A DNA stretch of 64,000 bases from Podospora bellae-mahoneyi (lineage: Eukaryota; Ascomycota; Sordariomycetes; Sordariales; Podosporaceae), in contig NC_085882.1 of assembly GCF_035222275.1 (NCBI RefSeq), positions 2,239,501 to 2,303,500 of the forward strand. Reading direction: 5' to 3'. Position 1 is the first letter of the stretch, and each line of letters starts with the position of its first letter. A model generated the notes under the pieces. The model saw nothing but the letters and a program-made list of their open reading frames with translations. It was not told where the DNA came from and searched no databases. Shown here in pieces: positions 44,217 to 55,800 of this stretch. The translations under genes were made by a program, and so were the position numbers.

Positions 44217-46453
44217 TTTGTCTTCTTTTCTGTTTCCCTTTTTCTCGATCTGATTAAGTTTTGATGTTGTATATATCGTAGATAACTCTGGATGCTGAAG
44301 CGAGTCCCTGCTCGTATAGAAGTGAAGATGGAGGAAAGATCAAAGAAGGAACTGTGGATCAACCAAAAGAGCGGAACACACACAAGAGAAAAACAATGGT
44401 GGAATAATGAGAGAGAGAGGGTGAGTAAGAGGATGGAGAAAAAAAGAGAGGGAAACAAGACTTCTTGAAGGAGGGCCGGCCACATGGGACGGGCTCTTGT
44501 ACCAAGCATGCTGGAGATCGAAAACGACGTGCGCTTTGCTGTGATTTCCCCCTTTTCCGCCAGTGCATGCCCAAGGACGCGGGCCAAGATGCTAGGGGCG
44601 TTGCGGTCGGTCTCGAAACTTGTCGGGAGGGCATCACCGTGACAGCTGCTCCCTGTCTCGCTCCTTACCCATTGCTTTCGGCGTGCTGGGCGCCCGCGCA
44701 CAGCGGCATCCGTTGCGGAGCGAAGACCCTGGCTGCTGACCCTGGCAGAGGGGGTGGTGGGAGCAGGAGGTCGGCTGTGACAAAGCCGTCTCAGAATTGT
44801 GTTTGGGGTTTTCGCCAAGGTCGGTTGCACAGACCGCTAAGATGGGATGAAAGAGTGGGGCATAGCAACCCCCAGCATCCGGAGAGGGGACTTCCTCCTG
44901 GCAACGGGGACGAAGACAGAGACAGGATAAGCGCTGTCAGCAAAAGATCCCGACGAAGAGCGAAGACGTTCGATAGGCGGGCCTCGAACTGCTATTTTGG
45001 CCCGTCATTCAGACTGCGCGGCTCCAACAAGCCAGGCGGCTACTTCATCATCTCTCTGATCTTCTTAGCATCATGCGGCCGTGACAGCAGACCCGGCCGG
45101 TGCGCTTAAACAACGAGTGGGTTGAAGCCCCGGAAGCGGCGGGGTCGCAAGACGACAGCCGCCCGGCATCTTGAATGTCCACCGCGGGAGTTGACGCTGG
45201 GGGCCAGCAGAAAGGCCCAGTGGCTAGCCATAGGAACGTTTCGGGTTCGAGATGTTTCCTGCTGAGTACTGGCTCCTTGTTGTATATAGTAGGCGATCCC
45301 ACAACTGCCAAGCAGTCGATACGCAATCCAAATTACTCACTGAGAGCTGTGTTCAAAGCCAGGAACGATATTGGGCGCTCATGGGAGTTTGCCATTACGA
45401 TTAGGCGCTGTAGGGATGGGGCGGAGAGTACTGAGAACGCCACAACGGTCCGTCATGGAAACCCCCATCTGAAAGAGGCGGCATGGCCTTCAAGGCGGCG
45501 AAAGGCCCGTCCAGCACCTGCGTCACGGGACATTCCGTCTTCTTTTGTTGGCAAAATCGTCGAATCATACCGTAGCATGTCTGTCAGCGCAACTCAAATT
45601 CCCTTTCTTAACCATATCGAGTTGGTGAGGTCTGTCCCGTCGGACCAAATCCTATCGAGATCTCATGTCTTGGCAGGGCGTCAACTGGGGGCTAGCATAT
45701 CGGGATATTTTTGCAGGCCTTGTTCTTCCCCCATTGACGACCATCCAACTTCAACTCGAGAATTGAGGCAGCCAACGGATGCAACGTGAGCGAAAAAAAG
45801 AGTTGAATCAATATCGACATTCCCTGCATGAAACGAACCAAACAAATAGATTCGAGCTCGGCGCATTCAGCAAAGACACGGCCGTTTCTTGCATCCGTTG
45901 CTACGTGGGCAGGCTGTGGGGGACAAGACCGGATGACGGGGAATTGAAAGCCGGACACGGAGGGTGGTGAGGTTCATCTCCCGTCCCTCTTTTGCATCCC
46001 ATGTCGAGGGGCACAGAAGTTGCTGGGCGAGGAAAAGAGGCTGTATTTGTGACACTGCCATGGCGGCGCTCAGACATGGAAGTTCGCGGAGCCGTGGTAG
46101 AAAGTGAGGTTTCTGGAACGCTTCTTGTCGCAGGTTGGCGTTTGGACGTTGATCAGGGTTGGAAAAGCTGCAGTGTAGAGTCGCAGCCTTGCAGACTGGG
46201 GTCTGAAGCGAGCGCCGAGTCTAGAACATGACCCCCCAGTTTTGAAAACCGTCCGACTAACAAACACCGGCAGTCAACCATGCCTAAAGCCGTTAGTGCA
46301 GGGTCGCATGCGCCGTCACCTTCCTGGCCAGCACCTGGCTCGGGCCTTCTTCCTTCATTTTAACATTTGTTTCCCAATGGTACCCTACCTCCTCAGAAAG
46401 CTCGTTGATGATAAACACCTGTAGACGATGAGGTAATATGTTGTCTATTCCTA
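44217..46453. other. 2.2-kb intergenic region with unassigned open frames
   Basis: The left end (44217-44470) is the C/T-rich leader and promoter of the cupredoxin gene as read on the minus strand. Two long plus-strand frames, 44465-45109 (non-ATG start) and 45175-45789 (ATG start, 204 residues), have no recognisable domain and are probably chance frames; they are noted as a finding. Nothing else is supported. Confidence 0.45.
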
Positions 46454-47380
46454 TCAAGAACTTTTGTCTTGCTGCTGGGCCTGTTTGAGCCCTTGCTGCT
46501 TTCCCTCGTACAAGCCCGTGTAATACCCTGAAACATCAGCACATGTGGTCCATCTCGAAGAAAAGAAACAGAGAGAAACCTTACCTGCATAATACCAAGA
46601 CATCAGCAGCTTTTTGAGCTCCTCATCTTGGACTGTATCTCCGGGTTAACATTCGTATCGAGCTTGGATACAACATGACAGAAAAAGCATGTAGAGCGTA
46701 CCTGATCCAAGCAACACCTGCGGTCCTGGTCCTGGCCCCAACGGCACCGCAGGCTGGCCTCCAGATAGCCCACCTCCAACCTGTAAGCCGCGATTCAATG
46801 TTAATCAATCTGAGAACTAGAAGGGCAAGGAAGAGGAACTGTTTCATGCCAAGCTTTTGAGTGATCTCCGGAGATCCTCCATCCTGGGGAGATCACAGCC
46901 TGCATCTTGGGTGTTTGATCCGCGTACCTTGTTCGCATCTGCGGAGTGTTGGGCATCCGAGATTGCTGGGTGCGATGTTTCGTCGCTCTCATCCATTGGG
47001 ACGCTCTCGTCGACCTCCCCTTCCTCTGCTGTGATAGGTGCTGCATGGCCATTTGTTTCAGCTTTGGCACTGCCGGATGTCCTAAACTGGAGTCAGTAAA
47101 GGAGTCGCTACCCAGCGTCACGGTTCTTGGTTTTGTCCTGAAGGGTTTGGAGAAATGCGAGAAACATACTTCTTCTCCTCGGGGGCTGGAAGATCGTCTA
47201 CTGTGCCTCCTTGGGCGTGAATGCTGTGATATTTCTGTGTTTTACCGTCAATAAGAAACACCAGAAAATCGAGGACGGAGGGGTGCTCGCATTGTACTCT
47301 GCCAGCGCGTTGTTCCAGGAAGCTACAAGTGCAGAGTCATCCCAGATCTCTTCGTGTGTGAGATTTTGTTCGGATGCCAT
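46454..47380 (-). CDS. smn1: survival motor neuron (SMN)-like protein, six exons
   Basis: Core subunit of the complex that loads Sm proteins onto spliceosomal snRNAs; 169 residues. Exons: 47380-47291, 47234-47170, 47081-46928, 46780-46702, 46632-46585, 46527-46454. The N-terminal Gemin2-binding helix is visible (EEIWDDSALVASWNNALAEY, then KYHSIHAQGG). The C-terminal YG-box reads LKKLLMSWYYAGYYTGLYEG, followed by KQQGLKQAQQQ. The middle is acidic and low complexity and lacks a Tudor domain, as in fission yeast Smn1 (about 150 residues). Exon 1 ends at a GC rather than GT donor (AAT|GCGAGC), the only choice that keeps the conserved EYNKYHSIH reading. The other donors are GTATGT, GTACGC, GTACGC and GTAAGG. 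The YG-box is split by the last intron. Frame and conserved ends fit throughout. Confidence 0.88.
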
Positions 47381-47860
47381 GTCGGATTATGAGGTGGTTT
47401 GTGGGCTGTGGAGAGAACTGAGGTGGTCGCGTGAGTGGTGAAGTGTGGTGTTGAGTGCCGAAGTGGGAACCTTGGAGGGGACCAAGGATGAAATCGCTCG
47501 CTCACAATAGGCCCGCTCTTTCCCCCAAACACAACAGCTCCCAAGTCGAATGGTTTGTCTCAAAACATCATGCCAAAAATTTCCCATAAACTCGAAAACT
47601 ACAGTTGTTATCTACCTATTCAAAAATCTTTGGCTGCCCGGTCGAAGAAACTGCGGACTTGAAAGCACCACCACTCCGGTGGCCCGTGCTGCATGACTGC
47701 CATTCTCTCCGAGCTCCAACTTCAATCAGAATAAGTCTCACTTACTACCTATTTAATTCCCACTTCTGACATTCGTTTTCCCGAAACAACACACCAACAA
47801 TGCCGGGGCATTTCAACAATGGCACTTCATTCTTCCCTCTTGAATGACCGACACTTTTGC
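47381..47860. other. short intergenic region (SMN promoter)
   Basis: 480 bases between two minus-strand genes. It should contain the promoter of the SMN-like gene and the 3' end of the exonuclease gene. No further feature is recognised. Confidence 0.5.
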
Positions 47861-48847
47861 CTAGGGCATAACCGTTTTCATCAACGAGGCCAGCTTGGAT
47901 ATCAAGGTGCTTCCGAGACCACGATGCGTCGCCTGTCTTTGAGATTCCACGAGTACAAAAGGCGCCAACTCTTTAGTAGGTTTGAGACAAAGACCTTTTG
48001 ACTGGTTTCCATCCTTTTGGGAACCCTTTTGAGGATTTGAAGAAGTCGCGCGCAGCCCCAGCTGCTTTCCTTTCCTAAAGAAGTACGCTGGATCCGAGCC
48101 CCAGGGACCTACAGCTCTTGTTGCACCTGTTGCATCGTAGCCTTTGGCAGAGCAGGCTTTCTTCACTCGTTTGGCGCTTGCGTTTTCTGGGTGTGCCCAC
48201 CATTTGGGTGTGTATGCAGGCCTCGTCTCATACGCTTTGGGTAGCAAGGGAAGAAAATGTACATCGCCGGCACAGTAACGAAGTACCGGCGTCGTGAACG
48301 GTCGAGTAGAGAAGATGCCTGAGTCGCCTGAAGCCATGCGCTTGCGAATATCCTCCTTCGTTTTTTTCCATTCGATTTGCTCCTGCCAATCAAGTCGTAA
48401 ATCGTTCTCGACGGCTTTGTCCAAGCCGGTGACGTAGAAACTATTACCTTGGCGGGTGAGATTCTCGAGCAGCTGGAGGTCGATAACCCCAGAGATAGCA
48501 ACATGGTACAGTGATTTCAAAGCGTCGGCGTCATTGCGTACGTCCCACAGGTACTTGCGGATGGATGGGTCTTCCAGAATCGACTTCAAGGTCACATTGT
48601 CGTCTTTTTTCGACGGAGTGGTGAAGGCTTGGTTTCCCATTGCCTTGACATCGATGATGCGAACTTTCCGATCGGGGGGGACCAGCACGGTGATTAGATC
48701 CAAGGTTCCCCCGCGGCCGAGGTTTGTGCCTTCGAGATCGACATAAATGCTAGAGGAAGGGCCAATGGTCGCGAGGAAGTTCCGCAGAGCTTGAACATTG
48801 GTGACCAATGAAGGGTTGGGGGTTGTTGAAGGAGATGGTGATGCCAT
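47861..48847 (-). CDS. 3'-5' exonuclease domain protein (RNase D-like, DEDDy)
   Basis: Single-exon protein of 328 residues with a DnaQ-like 3'-5' exonuclease fold of the RNase D/WRN group. Metal-binding residues are visible: Asp37 and Glu39 in IYVDLEGTNLG (Exo I), Asp106/Asp108 in WDVRNDADALKSLY (Exo II) and Tyr191 with Asp195 in LRYCAGDVHFLPLL (Exo III, the DEDDy signature). No HRDC or other nucleic-acid-binding domain follows; the last 120 residues are basic and low in conservation (KGKQLGLRATSSNPQKGS). It acts on RNA or DNA ends; the substrate is not predictable. The ATG at 48847 is the first in frame with a CACCATGGC context. Confidence 0.9.
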   Translation of the reverse strand: MASPSPSTTPNPSLVTNVQALRNFLATIGPSSSIYVDLEGTNLGRGGTLDLITVLVPPDRKVRIIDVKAMGNQAFTTPSKKDDNVTLKSILEDPSIRKYLWDVRNDADALKSLYHVAISGVIDLQLLENLTRQGNSFYVTGLDKAVENDLRLDWQEQIEWKKTKEDIRKRMASGDSGIFSTRPFTTPVLRYCAGDVHFLPLLPKAYETRPAYTPKWWAHPENASAKRVKKACSAKGYDATGATRAVGPWGSDPAYFFRKGKQLGLRATSSNPQKGSQKDGNQSKGLCLKPTKELAPFVLVESQRQATHRGLGSTLISKLASLMKTVMP

Positions 48848-50386
48848 GGTGGCACCGAGTCAACTGGGTTAGATTAGAGTTGTCAAGAGATCACAGGAAG
48901 ATGGCGACGGTAGTGATCTTGCACGGGAGTCGTTTCAGTACATGTTATCAAGGATCTATCTTACTATCCTGTTTGCAAATCACCGTTTGTTCAGCAAGAG
49001 ACGGGAAATCTTCGAAGCTGTCCGGTTGTCCGTTTGCTAGAGCAGCCATCCGCGGCGACCTGCCAGCCAAGCTGCAGCGCGGCGCCGAATGCCGTCAACA
49101 TTTCAGCAGGCAGGCTCGAAGCAAACGTTGGAAAGGGGGCAAGAGAAGGGAACCTAGAAGAGAAACTCTGTGGTCGGCGCGGGCGGTAAGTAGCCCCTTG
49201 CCATGTTTAATACCGGAGCGGATTGAGTACCTCGAAATCTTCTCACCGCAAAATCATTGCATTGGGTGCGGTTGAACTCTGGGAGTCATCAAAGTCGGCA
49301 CCCCGGCGAATCCCTGTCCTGCAAACTCCGGTATGCGGCGTTTGGAAGCCCGGACCGGGCGCCGTCACTAAACGTCGTCCGGAATGCCGGATCGGAGCTG
49401 GAATGTTCCACACAGCAAAGATCTGGAGCAATCTTTCCCATTTGACCGGCTCTAGCCTCGCATAGCGGCTTCCTACCGTGGCAGTCCAGTCCACAAGATC
49501 AGCGGTTCCAGCTCCCAAACAAACTACAAAACCCGCCATTCACGTGTCACGAGAACAAGCTCGTAACAACTCAGAAAAGTGGGAGTCCCCACCCAAGCCG
49601 CGTGTTCTCCGCCGTCTCTCTCTTTTTTTTTTTTTTTTTGCTTGTTTGGTTTTGAACAGCCACTTCAGCTCCCATCCGACGGGATCTGAACATGTCTTCG
49701 TGCTATAATAAGCCAGAGATAACGACTTGGGTAGATCACCGCTGATCTTTCTCAACCCGTGACACTACATAGGATTTTGATGGAGTTACTGCGAGCTGTT
49801 GAGCGAAGGAGGGGGTAACTTGGCTTTGGCCTGATCCCAAGACATCAGACAGGTCTAGGTCCGTCGTACATGCGGGCGGGGTGCTGCATGTTCAAGGTAC
49901 CGGTTGCTCTAGCGAGGTGTGTTAGCCCACCGATAAACTGTTGAGAATCTAGGACTGTTTTGATAGAAACTGAAAGGGGGATGGTTTTGTGGTTTATAAT
50001 CTCTTTTCTACGGCTTTGGGTAAGACGGTGCGGGCTGTGGTTGGGGTGGGACCCGAGATTTTACCCCTCCTCCCCCCTCGTCACCGTTCCAGAGCGGGTT
50101 GTCCCTTTTAGGTCATCTGGGTAGCTCCGACAACACCAGGGCAACACCGGGTGTGTCGATTGCGAAAAGAGCTTCTTTATAAGCCCGTTCTCTGGTGCTG
50201 TTTAGTTTTGGGAGACAGGCTGTTCCTCATCCATCGCTTTTTCACATTCGTTGACTTTCAGCCTCGCTCTCCGAGCAAGGTGTTTTGCTCTTCTACTTCA
50301 AATCATCCAGGTCCGGTTTCGGTGTCGTCACTTATAACTGCTGTTTGACTCGGAGTGTTGCTGCTGTCACATACACCTCTTCCAAA
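48848..50386. other. divergent intergenic region
   Basis: Lies between the exonuclease gene (minus) and the FGGY kinase gene (plus) and must carry both promoters. It contains a 17-base T run at 49623-49639. The right end (about 50200-50386) is C/T-rich, like a leader. Open frames of up to 155 codons are not convincing. Confidence 0.5.
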
Positions 50387-52361
50387 ATGCAAGTCTGTCC
50401 AAACATGTGAAAACCTCGTCAAGTAAACCATGCTAACATGACTCTCAGGTCTGCCCCAGTTAGTTCTAACGGCCCCCCACAGCTCTCAACTCACAGCTCA
50501 CACATCGAAACAGGACCACTACATCGGCATAGACGTCGGCACCGGCTCCGCCAGAGCCTGCATCATCGACACCACCGGCGACATCAAAGCCCTCGCGTCA
50601 GAAAACATCAAGCTCTGGCAGCCGGCCTCCTACGGCGGCACCCACTACGAGCAGTCCACAACCGACATCTGGAACGCAATCTGCCTCTGCGTCCGCTCCG
50701 TCCTCGCCACCTCGTCCATCCCCCCCACCTCCATCCGCGGCATCGGCTTCGACGCGACATGCTCCCTCGCCGTCTTCACCCACGACACCGACGCCCCCGT
50801 CCCCGTCACCGGCCCTGACTTCACCAACGATGGCAACGACAGGAATGTGATCCTCTGGCTTGACCACCGCCCTTTGGCCGAGGCGGAGGCCATCAACGCT
50901 ACTGGCCATCCGCTCTTGAAATATGTCGGGGGGAAGATGTCGGTGGAGATGGAGATCCCAAAGGTGTTGTGGCTGAAGAATAACATGCCCGAGGAGCTAT
51001 GGGAGAGGTGCAAGTTTTATGACTTGGCGGATGCGCTGACACATATTGCTACGGGGGAGGAGACTAGGAGCTTCTGTAGCGCCGTGTGCAAGCAGGGGTT
51101 TGTGCCGGTGGGGGTGGATGGGAGTGTGAAGGGTTGGCAGCAGGACTTTTTGGAAAATATTGGGCTGGGCGATTTGGTGGAGAATGATTTTAGGAAGATG
51201 GGAGGGGTGAATGGGGTAGTGAGTCCTTTTTCTGATTGTTTTGTGAAGTGGTGGAAAAGGGGAATTGATGGCTGACACATTCTGTGATGGCAGAGCGGTA
51301 ACTTCCTCAGCGCAGGGGAGTTGGTTGGGGGGTTGTGTGAGAAGGCGGCGAAGGAACTGGGACTGCCGGCGGGGATTGCGATTGGGAGCGGTGTTATTGA
51401 TGCGTATGCTGGGTGGATTGGGACGGTGGGTGCTAAGGTGAAGCTGTCCCGGGACCATCTGGATGAGTCGGCTGCTCCGAATGATGTCTCGCAGGCTTTT
51501 ACACGACTGGCGTCCGTGGCGGGGACTTCGACTTGTCATTTGGCTATGTCGAGGGAGCCGGTTTTCGTGCCGGGAGTTTGGGGACCGTACAGAGATGTGT
51601 TGATTCCTGACTTTTGGATGGCAGAAGGTGGGCAGTCGGCTACCGGGGAGCTGATTAAGCACATGCTGGAAACGCATGCGGCTTATGACGAGACGGTGAA
51701 GGAGGCGGAGGCGGCTGGGAAGAATATCTATGATTATTTGAATGACCATCTTCGGCATTTAAAGGAGGAGACAAAGGCGCCTTCGATTTCGTATTTGGGA
51801 CGACACTTCTTTTTCTACGGAGATCTTTGGGGAAACCGGTCGCCTATTGCAGACCCTAACATGAGGGGGGCAATCATTGGAATGAGCAGTGACAAGAGCA
51901 AAGACGGGATGGTGCTGCTTTACTACTCGACCATGGAGTTCATCGCCTTGCAGACACGGCAGATTATCGAGGCCATGAACAAGGCGGGCCACAGCATTCT
52001 CAGCATTTTCATGTCGGGGAGTCAGTGTCAAAATGAGATTCTGATGGATCTCATCGCTACGGCTTGCGACATGCCGGTGTTGATTCCCCGATATGTCAAT
52101 GCTGCTGTGGTCCATGGCGCGGCGATGCTGGGTGCCAAGGCTGCCAGCGCGGACAAGGACGGAAAGACAGAGCCTTTGTGGGATATTATGGACCGGATGA
52201 GCAAGCCTGGAAAGGTGGTTTGGTCAAGCGGTGACCCGGCGGAGAAGAAGCTTCTGGATACAAAGTATGAGGTGTTCCTGGATCAGTGCCGGACACAGCA
52301 GGAATACAGAAAGAAGATTGATGAAGCTTTGAAGGGGTCGACGTTGGAGGGGGTCAATTAG
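50387..52361 (+). CDS. FGGY-family pentulose kinase (D-ribulokinase/FGGY-like)
   Basis: ATP-dependent carbohydrate kinase of about 600 residues, similar to human FGGY and yeast YDR109C, which act on D-ribulose-type ketopentoses. Exons: 50387-50406, 50449-50458 (10 nt), 50514-51218 and 51294-52361. The N-terminal phosphate-binding motif is YIGIDVGTGSARACIID. Further family landmarks are GIGFDATCSLAV, WLDHRPLAEAEAI, IASGVIDAYAGWIGTVG-like sequence (IGSGVIDAYAGWIGTVG), ASVAGTSTCHLAMS and, near the end, FMSGSQCQNEILMDLIATA. The 5' end is the uncertain part. The model given yields MQVCPNMSAPDHYIG, in which the second Met codon is split by intron 1, and translation could begin at either Met. Introns are 42, 55 and 75 nt. 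From the DHYIGID segment on, the reading is secure. Confidence 0.9.
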
Positions 52362-52819
52362 GGGAGTGGAATAGCGTGTAATTCTGTGACATCCGTCAAT
52401 TGTAATTTTTCTTAGGTATTTTTACAACATCGTCACAAGTCCAACAAAGAAGGGACCCTTTGTTTACTTTGTGATGTAATATTGCACTATGAACTGGCGT
52501 TGATGGTGCCTGAACTGAGACGGAAGCTTTCAGGGGAAAGCTGGCAACAGATGGTCTATGCTTCCCAAAGAGCTCCAGTAGCACCTTGGCGGCTGGGTGG
52601 CTGGACCCACTCAAATTTTCGCGCCGGCGTGTTGTCCATCCATTTCAGGTTCAGCCTTGTTTTGTGCAGCAACCGCCAAAGTCGCAAAAAAACAACAGAG
52701 CAAAAAGTCGGTGTTTTGCTTTCAACCGACATCAACTATCTGCCATCGCGCAGCTCGGAACGCGTCTTGCTTATCTTCGACATACCGACTGCAAGAAAAA
52801 TAAGGTTTCGAACCACAAA
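52362..52819. other. short intergenic region before Nic96
   Basis: 458 bases between the FGGY kinase stop and the Nic96 start, on the same strand. It must hold the kinase terminator region and the Nic96 promoter. The frame of Nic96 is open back to 52586, but this part reads like untranslated sequence. Confidence 0.5.
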
Positions 52820-55800
52820 ATGTTCAGCAACCTAGGGAAGGGCACGCCCCCGGTGCCGCTCTCGACTGGGAGCTTAGCAGCCGGCACCACAAACCCACCT
52901 GCTACAACGGCCGGTGGTTTGGGCTCACTCTTCTCCAAACCAGCTACGCCGACCACGACGACGACCGGCCTGTTCAGTAATCCTAACCCAACCGCTGGAG
53001 CTACTTCGACGACACCCCAAAAATCATTGTTTGGCGGTACGACTACCCCGACCACATCTACCCCCCTGTTTGGCAGTACCACCACCACTGCTGCCTCAGC
53101 TGCCACCACAGCGACGACGGGCGGGGGTATTTTTGGGAACACATTGGGCGGGAGCACTACTCCTCAAACATCCGTTCTCGGCGGTGGCTTTGGCGGTGGT
53201 CTAGGGACGACGCAGCAGCAGCAATCGAACCTCGGCGGCAGTCTCGCGAGCATCTTGGGCCCGACAACCCAACAGCCAGCCGGCGGGATGAACACTGGCT
53301 TCGGCAACACCCTCGGCGGCGCGAGCGTCTTCCAAAACGCGGCAACGAACCCTCCTAGCCTGACGGGCTCGTTCTTCGACTCGTTGCTCTCGCAAAACAA
53401 GAAGCAAGCCAGCGGGGAGACGCCCCAGGGAGACCTCCCTTCCCTGCAGCTCAGTCTTAGTAGCCTGAGGCAGACGGTCAGGAAGCTCGCTCCCAAGAAC
53501 GGGGAAGGGGGTCGCAATCTTGAGCACGGGAAGGCTCATTACTTTCTTGCTGCGTCGGGGGTTGATCCGGGGGCGGCGGTGAGGGATTTGAGCTCGTTGG
53601 GGTTTGCTGCTGCGGCGACGGCGACGACGAGGGACAGGAGTCCTTATTCTGCTGGGGAGGTGGATGTGGAGACGTATCTGGATAATCTGCAGACAAAGAC
53701 GACGTTGAGCATGATTGCGGATGGGTTGGAGAGGAGCGTGAGGGACTTTGATTTGTTTTTGGAGGACAATGTTACCATGGAGTGGGAAGCGCAGAGGAAG
53801 AGGATCTACCAGCATTTTGGGATTAAGCCCAGAGAGGAGCAGGAGGGGGGTATGGGAGATTCACAGAGGACGGTGAGGGGGGGGACGCCGGCTAAGGAGC
53901 AGGGTGCTGGTGGGTTTGGGAGGTCGAGGAGGAAGGGGAGCATGGCGCCTGGCACTCCTGGTGGTGGGGAAAAGTCGATGCGGCAGAGTATGTTTGGGAG
54001 GTCGGCCATGAATAAGTCTGTTATTGGAACTCCCAGCCGGATTGGTGCTCATGCCCCCGAGTTCTCGGATGTCGAGGCCAGGAAGGAGAAGAGCGATCTC
54101 GAGGGGTTCACTTCTGTGGATGATCGCTTCTTGAGAGAGAAGCAGGGCAAGCTTGCGACCAAGATCAAGGAGTTCAACGACTTGAGGCAGAGAGGCCTTC
54201 CAGTCGAGATTTGCAAGGAGCTGGGCGACCTGGAGAACACTGCCGGAGATCGGCATGGGCCGCATCTGGTGGAGGCCTATGATGCCCTGAGGGAGATTGT
54301 GGGTGAAAACGACCCTGACAATCTACCTCGGGAACGCCAGTTTGCCAGGTACTACTTGGACCCCAACCCATCGTCTGCCAACTCTATTGAGATGCGCAAG
54401 CGGATCTTGAAGGGCGCAAACACCTTCTTGGAGAAACAGTTTTGGGCTGGTGTCAATTCGTTCATCACCAAACATCCCCATGAAGCGAACCTGGGTGGGC
54501 AGCCCGACGTCGTCAGCAAGGTCAAGGCTTACATCCGCCTTCGCCTCATTCGCAAGAGCCTGGTTCCAGACAACGTCGACCTTCAGCAAGCGAATGGCGA
54601 GTACGTCTGGGCGATCGTTTTCTACCTTCTCCGTGCTGGCTTTGTGAACGACGCCGCCAAGTATGTCAACGATCATGAGAGCTTGTTCCGCAGCATCGAC
54701 CGAACTTTTATGGGCTACATCAACAGCTATGCCTCCAGCGAAGATCGGAGACTTAAACGGTCGGTTCAGGATCGCTGCACCAACGAGTACAACCAGAGAA
54801 TTCGCAATGCCCCCGAGGGCTCCATCGACCCCTTCCGCATGGCTTGCTACAAGATCATCGGCCGCTGCGACGTCAACAACCGCAGTCTGGATGGTCTTTC
54901 AGGAGACGTCAATGACTGGGTCTGGCTCCAGTTCAACCTTGCTCGGGAGACTGACAGGTCACAGGAGCTTGCCGGGGAGTCTTATGGCCTTGCTGAACTC
55001 CAGTCTAGCATCCGGGAGATCGGCCTCAAGCACTTCCCCAAGACTCCTGCGGAGGACACTACTGGCAGCTTTGCCATGTTCTTCTACCTCCAGATTCTGT
55101 CGGGCATGTTTGAGAATGCCATTGCCTACCTCTACCCCTTCAGCTACGTCGATGCCGTTCACTTTGCCATTGCGCTCTCTTACTATGGCCTCCTCCGTGC
55201 GGCTGATGCTCAGTCTTCTGGCAATGATTTGCTTTCCCACAACACCCGCAACCAGCCTCAGATCAACTTTGGCCGTATGCTCGGGTACTACACACGCGAC
55301 TTCCGCGCCGCTAACGCCGCCGCCGCGGTTGACTACCTTGTCCTCATCTGCCTGAACGCCGACGAGACCGCCGCCGGTCAGCAACAAGCCGCCCTCTGCC
55401 ACGAAGCCCTCCGCGAGCTCGTTCTCGAGTCCCGTGAGTTCAGCCGCCTGATCGGGGATATCAAACCCGATGGCTCTCGCATCAAGGGTCTCATCGAGGA
55501 GCGCGGCAAGCTTATTGCCCTTGGCCGCCACGACGACTTCATCCGCAACATCACGCAAGAAGCCGCTGCCTTTGCCAACGACAATGGTCGCACCACTGAC
55601 GCCGTTCTTCTTTATCACCTGGCTCAGGAATACAACCAGGTGGTTGAAATTGTCAGCAGGGCCCTCAGCGAGGCTATTTCTCTCGAGATCGGCGAGGAAC
55701 CCATGCGTCTTGTACCTGTCATGGCTAGAGAGGATGGCCAGGAGGAGGCAGCGGGGAGCCTGGCGGCGATTGACGACCCGGTGGAGCTGGCGAAGAAGAT

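Noticed and set aside
44213-44830. 205-codon minus-strand frame ahead of the cupredoxin gene
   Set aside because: Corresponds to the promoter and C/T-rich leader; composition is that of non-coding pyrimidine-rich DNA.
47138-47169. 32-nt intron (GTATGT ... TTCAG) in the SMN-like gene
   Set aside because: Too short for a fungal intron, and the reading after it meets a stop. The acceptor at 47083-47082 keeps frame and has a CTGAC branch.
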